Below, one piece after another: positions 43,699 to 52,100 of a stretch of 64,000 nt of DNA. The stretch spans positions 1 to 64,000 of the forward strand of contig NZ_LRPB01000006.1 of the NCBI RefSeq assembly GCF_001592945.1, given 5' to 3'. A program made the position numbers and the translations under genes. The stretch is from Roseivirga seohaensis (GTDB lineage: Bacteria > Bacteroidota > Bacteroidia > Cytophagales > Cyclobacteriaceae). Position 1 is the first letter of the stretch, and every line of letters begins with the position of its first letter. The notes under the pieces were generated by a model. The model ran no database searches and was not told the origin of the DNA. It was given only the letters and a program-made list of their open reading frames with translations.

Positions 43699-44156
43699 AC
43701 CCACTAGAAAACTTACAAAAACTCAAGCTTAGGCTTCCAGAGGTATCTACTCCTGGCGGCAACTATGTATCGGTTAATATCCGAGCAAATATTGCCTATG
43801 TGGCTATACAGTTTCCAATTCTAAATGAAGAGTATCTATATCAAGGGCGGTTAGGAGACGAACTCAGCACGGAAGATGGTTACCATGCTATGGAATTATG
43901 CACCCTGAATGTCTTGGCTCAAATCAATAGCAAAGTAGGCTTCGATAAGTTAGTGGGTTTAAACCATATTGACATTTACTTTCAAGCAAGTAAGAACTGG
44001 GACGAATCACCCAAAGTTGCGAATGGGGCATCTGATCTGTTTGTCAAAATTTTAGAAGAAAAAGGCACCCATAGTCGAGCAATTTTTGGTGTTCAATCAC
44101 TTCCCAGAAACTTCAGTGTGGGCTTAACTGCGAGTTTCACAATTACTGAATCATAA
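43695..44156 (+). CDS. RidA/YjgF-family protein
   Basis: Member of the RidA/YER057c/UK114 family, 153 residues. The family's trimer-forming barrel and C-terminal motif are recognisable in GLNHIDIYFQASKNWDE and the SRAIFGVQSLPRNFSVGL segment, which carries the Arg that binds the carboxylate of imine or enamine substrates in active RidA. It may deaminate reactive enamines or act in a related small-molecule reaction. It overlaps the preceding acetyltransferase gene. Confidence 0.9.
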   Translation: MNPLENLQKLKLRLPEVSTPGGNYVSVNIRANIAYVAIQFPILNEEYLYQGRLGDELSTEDGYHAMELCTLNVLAQINSKVGFDKLVGLNHIDIYFQASKNWDESPKVANGASDLFVKILEEKGTHSRAIFGVQSLPRNFSVGLTASFTITES

Positions 44157-44157
44157 G

Positions 44158-44182
44158 AAAAGCGGCACAATGCCGCTTTTCT
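44158..44182. terminator. Bidirectional terminator
   Basis: GAAAAGCGGC (44158-44167), five-base loop, GCCGCTTTTC (44173-44182). It lies between the convergent RidA and M28 peptidase genes and has T/A tails on both strands. Confidence 0.88.
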
Positions 44183-44211
44183 ATCTGTATTCATTTAGGT
44201 AATTACTTCTT

Positions 44212-45585
44212 CTACCTCCTTCTTATCTGCTGGTAAGGAAATACCACTGGCGATTCGCTTCCGTTCTTCGCTACAGCTGCCACTCCAAAGTAATAATTGT
44301 CAATCACTATACCTTCCAAAGTGAATTCATTCACCCCAGAAACGAATCTAGAATTATCCCAAGTTGGTGAAGTGGTTAATCTCCAATAAAGCTTATATCC
44401 AATAGTATTCGGATCGTTAGATTCTTTCCATTGCAAAGTAGTAGAAGGCTGAACAGCGCCACCAATTCTTACATCCTCAGGCAGTTTTGGCCCCCAAGCC
44501 AAGCCAGCCAACGAAATCGCATTTACGGCTGTCAGTTTTGCCGCGTACTCAAAGTTTACGCCCTCAATTACATCACCATACTTAATTCCATTTTCAGTTC
44601 TTATATCTTGATGTTGACGCACATAGTTTTCATGAGCTTCCATAATACGCACCCCGGCAAATCCCAAATCGTTGAACGGACGGTGATGCCCTCCACGACC
44701 AAATCTATCTAACCTGTAAATCATCATCGGATTCATTTCAGGCATATAGGTTTGTACTTGCTTATAAATATATCTGGCTAATTGTCTAGAATTACCATCT
44801 ACTTCTCCACCAACGGTTCTTCTGGCGCGTCTCAAACCTTCGCTTTCATTGGCTGGTGTTGGTTCAGAAAAAATTCTGAAATCACGATTACTGATTACGC
44901 CATCAACTCCTTCAATATTCCCGATCATGTCGTTGTTCAGTACCCCAACAATTTCCCAGTTATTCTCTTGCGCATATTTTGCTAAACCAGCACCACCAAA
45001 CAAGCCTTGTTCTTCTCCAGAAAGACCAACAAAGGCGATACTGTGCTTAAATTTATATTTAGAAAGTATACGTGCAGCCTCTATTGTTCCAGCCATACCC
45101 GATGCATTATCGTTGGCACCAGGCGCATCAATTTCAAAATTCATGGTATTAGATGCACGAGAATCAATATCACCCGACATCAGTGCATAACTATTTGGAT
45201 AATCAGTACCTCTTAAAACGGCCACTACATTCACTACCCAAGCAGAATGAGGAACACGACTTCCTTCCGTTTTTTCCACAAAATCTTTCTGATAGAAAAC
45301 TTCCAAACAGCCTCCACATTCTTTTGATATTTTCTGAAATTCAGAGAATATCCATCTTCTGGCCGCTCCGATTCCACGGGTTTGAGAAACAGTGTCTGAA
45401 AACGTATTTCGGGTTCCAAAGCTGATCAGCTTACGGATGTCTGCTTCAATTCTTTCTGGCGAAGCCGATTCGATAATATCATAGAATCGAGCATCGGTTT
45501 GAGGAGGAGCGGTTTGTTGAGCCGCCAATGGATTCAAAAAGAAGCCAAAACTCAACAGCGCAAATAAGTAATTTCTAATTTTCAT
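44212..45585 (-). CDS. Secreted M28-family peptidase with C-terminal FN3-like domain
   Basis: Zinc aminopeptidase-type enzyme of 457 residues. The signal peptide ends near AQQTAPPQ. Metal and catalytic residues are in PGANDNASGMAG, GLSGEEQGLFGG (the catalytic Glu pair), NNDMIGN and GHHRPFND. A C-terminal segment (about 355-450; TTLQWKESNDP, GYKLYWRL, NYYFGVAAVAKNG) has a fibronectin type III look and may bind substrate or the surface. Single gene; it ends at the shared terminator. Confidence 0.92.
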   Translation of the reverse strand: MKIRNYLFALLSFGFFLNPLAAQQTAPPQTDARFYDIIESASPERIEADIRKLISFGTRNTFSDTVSQTRGIGAARRWIFSEFQKISKECGGCLEVFYQKDFVEKTEGSRVPHSAWVVNVVAVLRGTDYPNSYALMSGDIDSRASNTMNFEIDAPGANDNASGMAGTIEAARILSKYKFKHSIAFVGLSGEEQGLFGGAGLAKYAQENNWEIVGVLNNDMIGNIEGVDGVISNRDFRIFSEPTPANESEGLRRARRTVGGEVDGNSRQLARYIYKQVQTYMPEMNPMMIYRLDRFGRGGHHRPFNDLGFAGVRIMEAHENYVRQHQDIRTENGIKYGDVIEGVNFEYAAKLTAVNAISLAGLAWGPKLPEDVRIGGAVQPSTTLQWKESNDPNTIGYKLYWRLTTSPTWDNSRFVSGVNEFTLEGIVIDNYYFGVAAVAKNGSESPVVFPYQQIRRR

Positions 45586-45853
45586 AAGTCAACAGGTTGA
45601 TTATTGAAATATAGACATCATTTAACTGTGATAAAAAGCGATACTTGATCAATGGAAAACTATTTTTTATTGTACTCCGAATTATGCACAAAAAAGTGAT
45701 CAAATAAAAAATAAGTCGCTTTCAAGTAAGGGACTGGGCGTTGAAGATTGTTAACAGTATGTAAACGAAAGGCAAAAAAATAATATTCTTAGCGTAGGAA
45801 CATTATTGGCACAAAGGTTGTCTTAGGAGTACAAGTACCCCAAACGAAGGAAA

Positions 45854-45967
45854 ATGAGAACAAAAACATTATTATTCACAGCCGCACTTGTTGCCACAGG
45901 AATTGGCATCGCGACATTGGCCAGCAAAAAATTTGCTTTACCAAAGTTGAAGAAAAGCACGAAGTAG
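45854..45967 (+). CDS. 37-residue membrane peptide
   Basis: A short reading frame starting MRTKTLLFTAALVATGIGIATLASKKF and ending in a Lys-rich tail (LPKLKKSTK). A single hydrophobic helix with a positive N-terminus suggests a membrane peptide or an uncleaved signal anchor. GAAGGA lies four bases before the ATG, an unusually good ribosome site for this phylum, and a strong terminator follows 49 bases after the stop. Function unknown; transcription has not been shown. Confidence 0.55.
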   Translation: MRTKTLLFTAALVATGIGIATLASKKFALPKLKKSTK

Positions 45968-46015
45968 AATTCAAAAATGAATTCTAACAGTTCACAAAAA
46001 CTGTTAAAACATATG

Positions 46016-46039
46016 GCCTCGGTAATTCCGAGGCTTTTT
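46016..46039 (+). terminator. Terminator after the 37-residue peptide gene
   Basis: GCCTCGG (46016-46022), TAATT loop, CCGAGGC (46028-46034) and TTTTT. Its neatness supports a real short transcript upstream of it. Confidence 0.88.
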
Positions 46040-46080
46040 AGTGTCTAAACTTTATTAATTTAGGCGTTTAAACATTCATT

Positions 46081-46674
46081 ATGAGGCAACTCTTCATTTC
46101 TACAGTCTTTCTTTTTATTCTAATACAAAACGTAGTTGGGCAAGAAAAAGAAAGCCACCTATTTCAAGATCCTAGAAGGTATATAGATACGGCCGTTACT
46201 TATATGAACCAAGAGAAGTATTTGGAAGCGGATAAATACTTTATGGTAGCGTTAGATCAAATCACCGTGCTTTCTGCTGATTTCTGCTACTATTTTGGCA
46301 AAAACTCTTTCTACCTAAAATATTATAGCCAGAGTATAGATTGGCTCAGTAAATACCTTGAACTGAAAGGCTCTTCTGGCCAATATTCAGAAGAGGCAAT
46401 TGCTTTGTTAGATAAGTCGGAAAAGGAGTTTAGAGCCAATAGAAGTACAGGAGAAACCGTAGAGACGAATACCAAATTTTTCTACTTAAACACTATCAGT
46501 TGTTCAGGGCATGAAAGTATTATTTGTCCTGTCTGCAAAGGGGACGACATCATTACAACAAAGGATAGACTAGGTGATAACCTTTACAAAAAGTGTCCCT
46601 ATTCTACTAACGGGGTTTTGACATGTGAAGAGTTCAACCTTTTACTTCAGGGTAAACTAAAGCCAAAAAAGTAG
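46081..46674 (+). CDS. Secreted repeat protein with DnaJ-like Cys motif
   Basis: Protein of 197 residues. A signal peptide (to about 20, QNVVGQE) is followed by helices of TPR type (YMNQEKYLEADKYFMVALDQ; YYSQSIDWLSKYLEL). The C-terminal 60 residues contain CSGHESIICPVCKGDD and KKCPYSTNGVLTC, a Cys cluster with a DnaJ-like CPVCKG that could bind zinc or form disulfides. I do not recognise the combination. It ends a few bases from the convergent phosphorylase gene; no terminator is evident between them. Confidence 0.72.
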   Translation: MRQLFISTVFLFILIQNVVGQEKESHLFQDPRRYIDTAVTYMNQEKYLEADKYFMVALDQITVLSADFCYYFGKNSFYLKYYSQSIDWLSKYLELKGSSGQYSEEAIALLDKSEKEFRANRSTGETVETNTKFFYLNTISCSGHESIICPVCKGDDIITTKDRLGDNLYKKCPYSTNGVLTCEEFNLLLQGKLKPKK

Positions 46675-46679
46675 TTTTT

Positions 46680-47546
46680 CTAAAGCCTCTCAATCACCCA
46701 CTCAATCAAGCCGTTGACCGTTTTTTCCGCATTAGGTGAAAACTGATGATTAGGCCTGTTAGCGATTAAAGCGTTGAAGCTAATCATTTCATGGCCCAAC
46801 ATTTTGGCCATGGCATAATAGCCAGCGGTTTCCATTTCAAAATTGGTGATTTGTCCAAAAGAGGTATTGATTTTAGAAAGTCTATCCAAATAATCTGGAA
46901 GGAATGGCCTAAGCCTTATTTCCCTACCTTGAGGCGCATAGAACCCAGGAGCGGTTACGGTTACTCCACTATACATTTGAGGCCCTTGGAACTCTTTTAA
47001 CAATAAGGTAGAAGCTTCTGAAAGATATGGCCGAATGGATAAATCCAATGTCCTTTGCACTTTGTTTCCGATTACCTGCCCTTCTTCCGATTCCACCCAA
47101 GGATAAAAGGACATCAAAGAATCCATTCCTAAGGCAGCCTTTGATACTAAAAATGAGTCCAAAGGAATATCTGGCTGCATACAACCTGAAGTTCCTATTC
47201 TGATAATCTTAAGGCGCTTTAACTTATCCTTAACCTGACGTTTCTTCAAATCTACATTGACTAACGCATCGAGTTCAGTCATAAGAATTTCAACATTATC
47301 TGTCCCCATTCCTGAACTGATTACAGAAATACGCTTTCCGTTTAATTCTCCTGTATGCGTTACAAGTTCTCTGTTGGTGATTTGAAAGTCTATTCTATCA
47401 AAAAACTTACTGATTTTAGCTACTCGTGCAGGGTCGCCTACAACGATGACGGTATCGGCTACCATTTCTGGATGCAGGCCCAAATGATAAATTGCACCTT
47501 CACCTGTTAAAATAAGCTCTGATTCTGGAATAGTCCTTTTCTTCAC
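46680..47546 (-). CDS. Uridine phosphorylase-type nucleoside phosphorylase
   Basis: Nucleoside phosphorylase (PNP/UDP family, MTAN-fold) of 288 residues. Recognisable are VVGDPARV (phosphate binding), ISSGMGTDNVEIL, IGTSGCMQPD (GTxG motif) and NFEMETAGYYAM, the ribose/base motif with the metal-free Glu pair typical of uridine phosphorylases. It splits uridine (or a related nucleoside) with phosphate into base and ribose-1-phosphate. It follows trhO with one intervening base on the minus strand. Confidence 0.88.
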   Translation of the reverse strand: MKKRTIPESELILTGEGAIYHLGLHPEMVADTVIVVGDPARVAKISKFFDRIDFQITNRELVTHTGELNGKRISVISSGMGTDNVEILMTELDALVNVDLKKRQVKDKLKRLKIIRIGTSGCMQPDIPLDSFLVSKAALGMDSLMSFYPWVESEEGQVIGNKVQRTLDLSIRPYLSEASTLLLKEFQGPQMYSGVTVTAPGFYAPQGREIRLRPFLPDYLDRLSKINTSFGQITNFEMETAGYYAMAKMLGHEMISFNALIANRPNHQFSPNAEKTVNGLIEWVIERL

Positions 47547-47547
47547 A

Positions 47548-48513
47548 TCAGTCGATTTTAGCAGGCTCTCTTTTCACCCCTTTCAATGGGTTATAATGAT
47601 TAGTGTTCTTCTGATAGTAGCCTGTTCCATCATATGGTCTTCTTTCAGGGCTCTGACGACACTCTTCTGAGCAGCATCCATCCATTAACCAACCAGCTTC
47701 TTCTGACATAGGAATGTGCGCATTGCAAGTTGGGTTAGCACAGTTTACCATTCTATCAGTAAGGACACCTGTGACATAGCATTTTGAAATAACGGAAGGA
47801 TTAACCGAGTTTACATCAGCCGTAATTCGATTATCGAACACGTAACATTTCCCTTCAAAATCTTCGCCCCCTGCTTCAATTCCATACTTAATAATACCAC
47901 CATGAAGTTGGTATACATTCTCAAAACCTTGTTCTAATAAATACGCGCTAGCCTTTTCGCACTTAATACCTCCTGTGCAGTAAGTGATTACCTTCTTGTT
48001 TTTTAACCCTTCAATCTCCTTTACCTTTTCAGGGAAGTCTCTAAAATTTTCAATATCTAAGGTAAGTGCATTCTTAAATCTACCTACACTATGTTCATAG
48101 TCGCTACGCACATCGAGAATTACCGTGTCTTCTGGCTGGTTTTTAAGAATTTCTTTGAACTCGTTGGGTTCTACATAAGTACCCGTTTTTTGCCGAGGGT
48201 TGATGTGCCTTAGGCTAGAATGTACAATTTCAGGCTTCACTCTAACATGGAGCTTGGCAAAAGCCATTTTATCGTGGGCTTCCACTTTAAATTCGGTGTC
48301 TGCAAAGCGGGTATCTGAATGCACATAAGCCATGTACTTTTCACAATCTTCTTTCAGACCAGAAACGGTACCATTAAGGCCTTCGGGTGAAATAATTATT
48401 CTGCCACGCAAATTGTTTTCAACACAAAATAAGTGATGCTCTTCTCTGTATGCCTCGTAATCCTGGATGTCGGCATAGCAGTAATACAGTAAAATTGAAT
48501 ATTGTTTTTCCAT
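47548..48513 (-). CDS. trhO: tRNA uridine-34 hydroxylase (rhodanese-type)
   Basis: Enzyme of 321 residues (formerly YceA) that hydroxylates U34 of certain tRNAs to ho5U, using the rhodanese domain. N-terminal acylphosphatase-like domain (about 1-95; NLRGRIIISPEGLNGTVSG), central rhodanese domain (EDTVILDVRSDYEHSVG) with the catalytic Cys in ITYCTGGIKCEKA, and a C-terminal Cys-rich zone (CANPTCNAH, CCSEEC). Length and motifs match TrhO. It is the first gene of a two-gene unit with the uridine phosphorylase. Confidence 0.93.
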   Translation of the reverse strand: MEKQYSILLYYCYADIQDYEAYREEHHLFCVENNLRGRIIISPEGLNGTVSGLKEDCEKYMAYVHSDTRFADTEFKVEAHDKMAFAKLHVRVKPEIVHSSLRHINPRQKTGTYVEPNEFKEILKNQPEDTVILDVRSDYEHSVGRFKNALTLDIENFRDFPEKVKEIEGLKNKKVITYCTGGIKCEKASAYLLEQGFENVYQLHGGIIKYGIEAGGEDFEGKCYVFDNRITADVNSVNPSVISKCYVTGVLTDRMVNCANPTCNAHIPMSEEAGWLMDGCCSEECRQSPERRPYDGTGYYQKNTNHYNPLKGVKREPAKID

Positions 48514-48622
48514 AGCTCGTGCCCTATTTCAAGTAGGGTGAATTAATTGTTTTATTTATAAATGTTGGGTTTTAGGCTTCACTGGGTTAACTAGTAAATC
48601 AAACCTCTAAAATCGTAGCTCA

Positions 48623-49255
48623 CTAAACTTCCTTGGCTGGGTTACCAAATACAGTAGCATTAGCTTTTACTTCGGCTATTACCACAGAGCCTGCACCAAT
48701 TCGTGCTCCTTTACCTACCTTAACTCCCGAAACAATCGTAACGCCAGAGCCAATGAACACATTGTCTTCAATTTCGGCCTCGTTACCAATTACGCTACCT
48801 GCACCCACTTGAACTAAATCACCCAATTTCGCACTAAAATCAATGGTTGAATTGGTGTTCAATAGACAGTGATTGCCAATTTTAGCATTCGAACCAATAA
48901 CCACTCCGTTGTTTACAAAATTCCCGTGGCCGATGTGTGCCGAAGTAGCAATTTCTGCATTGCGATGAATGGCGTTTACAGGCATTTTCTTTCTGCGCTC
49001 TACCATCAGTTTTACCAAACCCTTTCTAAGGTCACGGTCGTCTACTGCTATAAAGCCTTCGCATTTTTTACCAATCAGCTTTAGAAAGCCATCATCATCG
49101 GTTTTTCCTAAAACAGAAACTCCGCTCATCTCTTGGCCATGTTTCGACACATCGTCATCCAAGAAACCATATACTACAACTCCGTTACTCTCAAATATTT
49201 CGAGGGTAGCTTTACCCATTTCATTCGCACCAAATATGATTACTGGATTATCCAT
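48623..49255 (-). CDS. NeuD/PglD-type sugar O-acetyltransferase
   Basis: Acyltransferase of 210 residues with an N-terminal Rossmann-like PglD domain (VIIFGANEMGKATLE; VYGFLDDD) and a C-terminal left-handed beta-helix of hexapeptide repeats (IGHGNFVNNGVVIGSNAKIG; VFIGSGVTIVSGVKVG). The catalytic His is expected in the HRNAEIATSAHIGHG zone. Acetylates an amino sugar nucleotide for glycan or capsule synthesis. Single gene here; the acceptor sugar is unknown. Confidence 0.87.
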   Translation of the reverse strand: MDNPVIIFGANEMGKATLEIFESNGVVVYGFLDDDVSKHGQEMSGVSVLGKTDDDGFLKLIGKKCEGFIAVDDRDLRKGLVKLMVERRKKMPVNAIHRNAEIATSAHIGHGNFVNNGVVIGSNAKIGNHCLLNTNSTIDFSAKLGDLVQVGAGSVIGNEAEIEDNVFIGSGVTIVSGVKVGKGARIGAGSVVIAEVKANATVFGNPAKEV

Positions 49256-49303
49256 AATTATCCCTTTTTTCGGGCGGCAATTTAGCTTTTTTTGAATGAA
49301 ATT

Positions 49304-50599
49304 CTAAGCATGATCCGTAACAGGGTTCCGCACTAATGATATTCCAATATTACATTCTATACACTTCTTTGGTAGGCAATAAGCGTTATGTAATTGAATC
49401 AAGCCTTGACTATCAAAAGCAGAAGACACATTCCATCCTAAACTCTTCCATAATTCAGTAATGTGGTTGCTTTCCGCTTTCATAGCGGAAAGCAAGTTTA
49501 AAGCCCTATCTAAATAAGCGCTATCATCTTTATATTTAGCCAAAGCTGCTAAAAAAGGAATAGCTGTATTTACAATTATATTCTCCTTCGATTTCTTTGT
49601 CAGCCCACCCAAACGCTTGCTCAACTTCTTATCTATAGCATAATGCGTACACCAGTAATCTGACTGAAGAACATCTAATTTGTCTAGGGCTTCCTTTCTA
49701 TTTTCAATTTCTGAAAAGAATGAAAAAATATGTGGATAGGTAATTACCAAGGCTGCTAATTGAGCAATTCTTATAGTAGGATAATTGGCTGGCCTTACTT
49801 TAGAGAAATGCCATTCATTGTAGCCTATTTTTTGTTTCAACTCGTATTTGGCTTTTAGAAATCGATACTCTTTTTGAAGTTGATAAGCATATTCGTCTGA
49901 CACATCAACATCTAAAAAACCTGCTTGACCAAAAAGCAGGGCCTCAATCTGAAAAAGTTGGTTAGAATGTTTTGTAAGTACTTTTAACGGAACGCTTTGC
50001 GCCAAACGTAACATATTGTTTGCGTTAGTTTTAAAGCCAAAGCCCTTGGCCAGCCATTGATAAGCCGACTCTTCCCAGTTATGCGCATTTGCTTCCAAAA
50101 TAGAATCAAAACCATTCGACTTCTCTTCTACCCTTTCTACCAAAGCCCTTTCCAGCATTGAAAGTCTGGTGATGGATTTCGTATTATTTAGATGTCTAGC
50201 ACATGGAATTGGATCCTCATTATCTATTAAACTTTGATAGCGCTCTAACACCATTGGCTTTACTAAGCCTTTCAATTCTAAAGTAGGAATTGGGTTACCT
50301 TCACTGTTTAGTACCTGTTTGTCATTTTCCCAAACTACATGGAGAATCACATTGTCATAGTTGGGGTCATCTTGATGTTTATGGGTATACCAATCAGAAG
50401 CTTTTACATGTATTTCGACTGAGCCATACCATTGCATGCCTTCAATATCAACCTGAGCCTCTTTGAAATCAGGACCCGCCAAATGGTTGAGATTCCCAGT
50501 CTTTGTAATGTTCAGCCTCTCTCCAGAAACCAACTCAAGAGTGGAAGTATTAAAGTATTGATATCGCCAAACGAAATGTAGAAAGGATTCTGGTAACAT
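49304..50599 (-). CDS. DUF2851 protein
   Basis: Protein of 431 residues in the DUF2851 family, widespread in Bacteroidota and uncharacterised. It opens MLPESFLHFVWRYQYF and has the family's conserved VEIHVKASDWYTHKHQDDPNYDNVILHVVW, which looks nuclease-like in its charged pattern (Glu, Lys, His, Asp). The C-terminal 60 residues carry CLPKKCIECNIG, a Cys pair. No membrane segment. It precedes pyrF on the same strand by 24 bases (DUF2851 downstream), possibly cotranscribed. Confidence 0.82.
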   Translation of the reverse strand: MLPESFLHFVWRYQYFNTSTLELVSGERLNITKTGNLNHLAGPDFKEAQVDIEGMQWYGSVEIHVKASDWYTHKHQDDPNYDNVILHVVWENDKQVLNSEGNPIPTLELKGLVKPMVLERYQSLIDNEDPIPCARHLNNTKSITRLSMLERALVERVEEKSNGFDSILEANAHNWEESAYQWLAKGFGFKTNANNMLRLAQSVPLKVLTKHSNQLFQIEALLFGQAGFLDVDVSDEYAYQLQKEYRFLKAKYELKQKIGYNEWHFSKVRPANYPTIRIAQLAALVITYPHIFSFFSEIENRKEALDKLDVLQSDYWCTHYAIDKKLSKRLGGLTKKSKENIIVNTAIPFLAALAKYKDDSAYLDRALNLLSAMKAESNHITELWKSLGWNVSSAFDSQGLIQLHNAYCLPKKCIECNIGISLVRNPVTDHA

Positions 50600-50623
50600 T
50601 AAAAAGCCTTTTAGCTTCTTAAA

Positions 50624-51439
50624 TTACAAAAATTCAGATAAATACTGTTGCATTTCTAGCTGTAACTCGCGTGCCTTCTCTTCAGCCACCTCGGCAAAAT
50701 CTTCCTCTTGAGAAGCATAAATTATTCCTCGGCTAGAATTTACTAAAAGGCCACACTGGTTATTCATCCCATATTGGGCTACATCTTTCAAGCTTCCGCC
50801 CTGCGCACCTACTCCTGGAACGAGCAAAAAGTGATCAGGAACAATTTTGCGGATGTTTGTTAAAGCTTCAGCTCTAGTAGCTCCTACCACATACATCAAC
50901 TGATCGGTAGTTCCCCATTCTTGGCTTTTCCTCAGTACTTCTTCGTAAAGTTCTCCACCTTGGGTAAGTTCTAAATTCTGAAAGTCTTTTCCACCAGCAT
51001 TCGAAGTGAGTGCCAATAGAATCACCCATTTATTGTCGAATTCAAGGAAAGGCTTTACCGAATCTTCTCCCATGTAAGGAGCTACCGTAATGGCATCACA
51101 ATTCATGTTTTCGAAGAAAGCCTTGGCATACATTTTTGAGGTATTGCCAATATCACCACGTTTGGCATCGGCCAAAATGAAGATATCTTTAGGAATGTAT
51201 GCGATTGTTTTCTCTAAACTTTGCCAGCCCTTAACGCCATATGCCTCGTAAAAAGCAATATTAGGCTTATAGGCCACTGCATATTGAGCCGTAGCATCTA
51301 TAATTCTTTTGTTAAACTCGAAGATCGGGTCTTCGGTATTTAGTAAATGCTTGGGTATTTTATTCAGGTCGGTATCTAAACCAACACATAAAAAGGAGTT
51401 CTTTTTCTGAATTTGGCCAAAAAGCTCTGCTCTGGTCAT
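50624..51439 (-). CDS. pyrF: Orotidine 5'-phosphate decarboxylase (type 2)
   Basis: Last enzyme of UMP synthesis, decarboxylating OMP. 271 residues. It is of the longer type-2 form: [16 protein letters not shown] at the start, [11 protein letters not shown], and the catalytic Asp-Lys array [11 protein letters not shown]. The C-terminal phosphate loop is [11 protein letters not shown] and VNSSRGI. It follows lolA with no spacer; pyrD lies four genes upstream on the same strand, so two pyrimidine enzymes are in this neighbourhood. Confidence 0.96.
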   Translation of the reverse strand: MTRAELFGQIQKKNSFLCVGLDTDLNKIPKHLLNTEDPIFEFNKRIIDATAQYAVAYKPNIAFYEAYGVKGWQSLEKTIAYIPKDIFILADAKRGDIGNTSKMYAKAFFENMNCDAITVAPYMGEDSVKPFLEFDNKWVILLALTSNAGGKDFQNLELTQGGELYEEVLRKSQEWGTTDQLMYVVGATRAEALTNIRKIVPDHFLLVPGVGAQGGSLKDVAQYGMNNQCGLLVNSSRGIIYASQEEDFAEVAEEKARELQLEMQQYLSEFL

Positions 51440-52081
51440 TTAGTTCCTATAGTCTTCGGTGTGTTGCACCGGGTTTTTCTTTGAATCGAATTCGAAAAAT
51501 CCGGCAGCATAAGTTTGATTTGGCTTAAAGTTAGCTACTTCAAAAGAGGTCTTGATGCCATCATAATCAATCAAATCCCAAGCTTTAAGGTAGCTGGTCT
51601 TTTTGTCGATGTACATGATGATATTTGTGAAATCACTGTCTTCATCTGTAGAAACCAACTCAATTACATCAACCAAAGCACCTCCTAAATTCTCGGAGCG
51701 TTTGTAGGTATACGTAAAACCCTTTTTATAAATATCATAAATATTGGTTGGGTTGATGAACGTTTCTTCAGGTTCAAAATTGGTAATGGTCAGTTCTTGT
51801 GCCTCTACCAAATATGTCCAAAGCACTGGTCCGTTACAGTAAATGTGTTGATCTCTGAATTTGATCATAAACTTCTCTTTTGAAACTGCCGCGCTTCCAG
51901 AAAATCTATCTAAAACTTCAGCCTCACTCATCACTTTTTGCACAAACTCTATTTCAAAACCGGGCATGGCCTTATAGGTTGCACTCATTTTGTCTAACAC
52001 GGCTTTTGGATCTTGCGCTTGCGCCACATTCAGCATACTGCTGACCATCATCACCATCAAAAATCCTAGTATTCTTCTCAT
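51440..52081 (-). CDS. lolA: LolA-like outer-membrane lipoprotein carrier
   Basis: Periplasmic chaperone of 213 residues that ferries lipoproteins to the outer membrane. Signal peptide (to about 22, NVAQAQ). The open-barrel LolA fold is suggested by LDKMSATYKAMPGFEIEFVQ, FRDQHIYCNGPVLWTYL and the regularly spaced strands after. In Bacteroidota, lolA usually adjoins ftsK, as it does here. Alternative reading: another member of the LolA-like family with a different lipid cargo. Confidence 0.87.
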   Translation of the reverse strand: MRRILGFLMVMMVSSMLNVAQAQDPKAVLDKMSATYKAMPGFEIEFVQKVMSEAEVLDRFSGSAAVSKEKFMIKFRDQHIYCNGPVLWTYLVEAQELTITNFEPEETFINPTNIYDIYKKGFTYTYKRSENLGGALVDVIELVSTDEDSDFTNIIMYIDKKTSYLKAWDLIDYDGIKTSFEVANFKPNQTYAAGFFEFDSKKNPVQHTEDYRN

Positions 52082-52100
52082 TGTATCTTATTCTAAGGAA

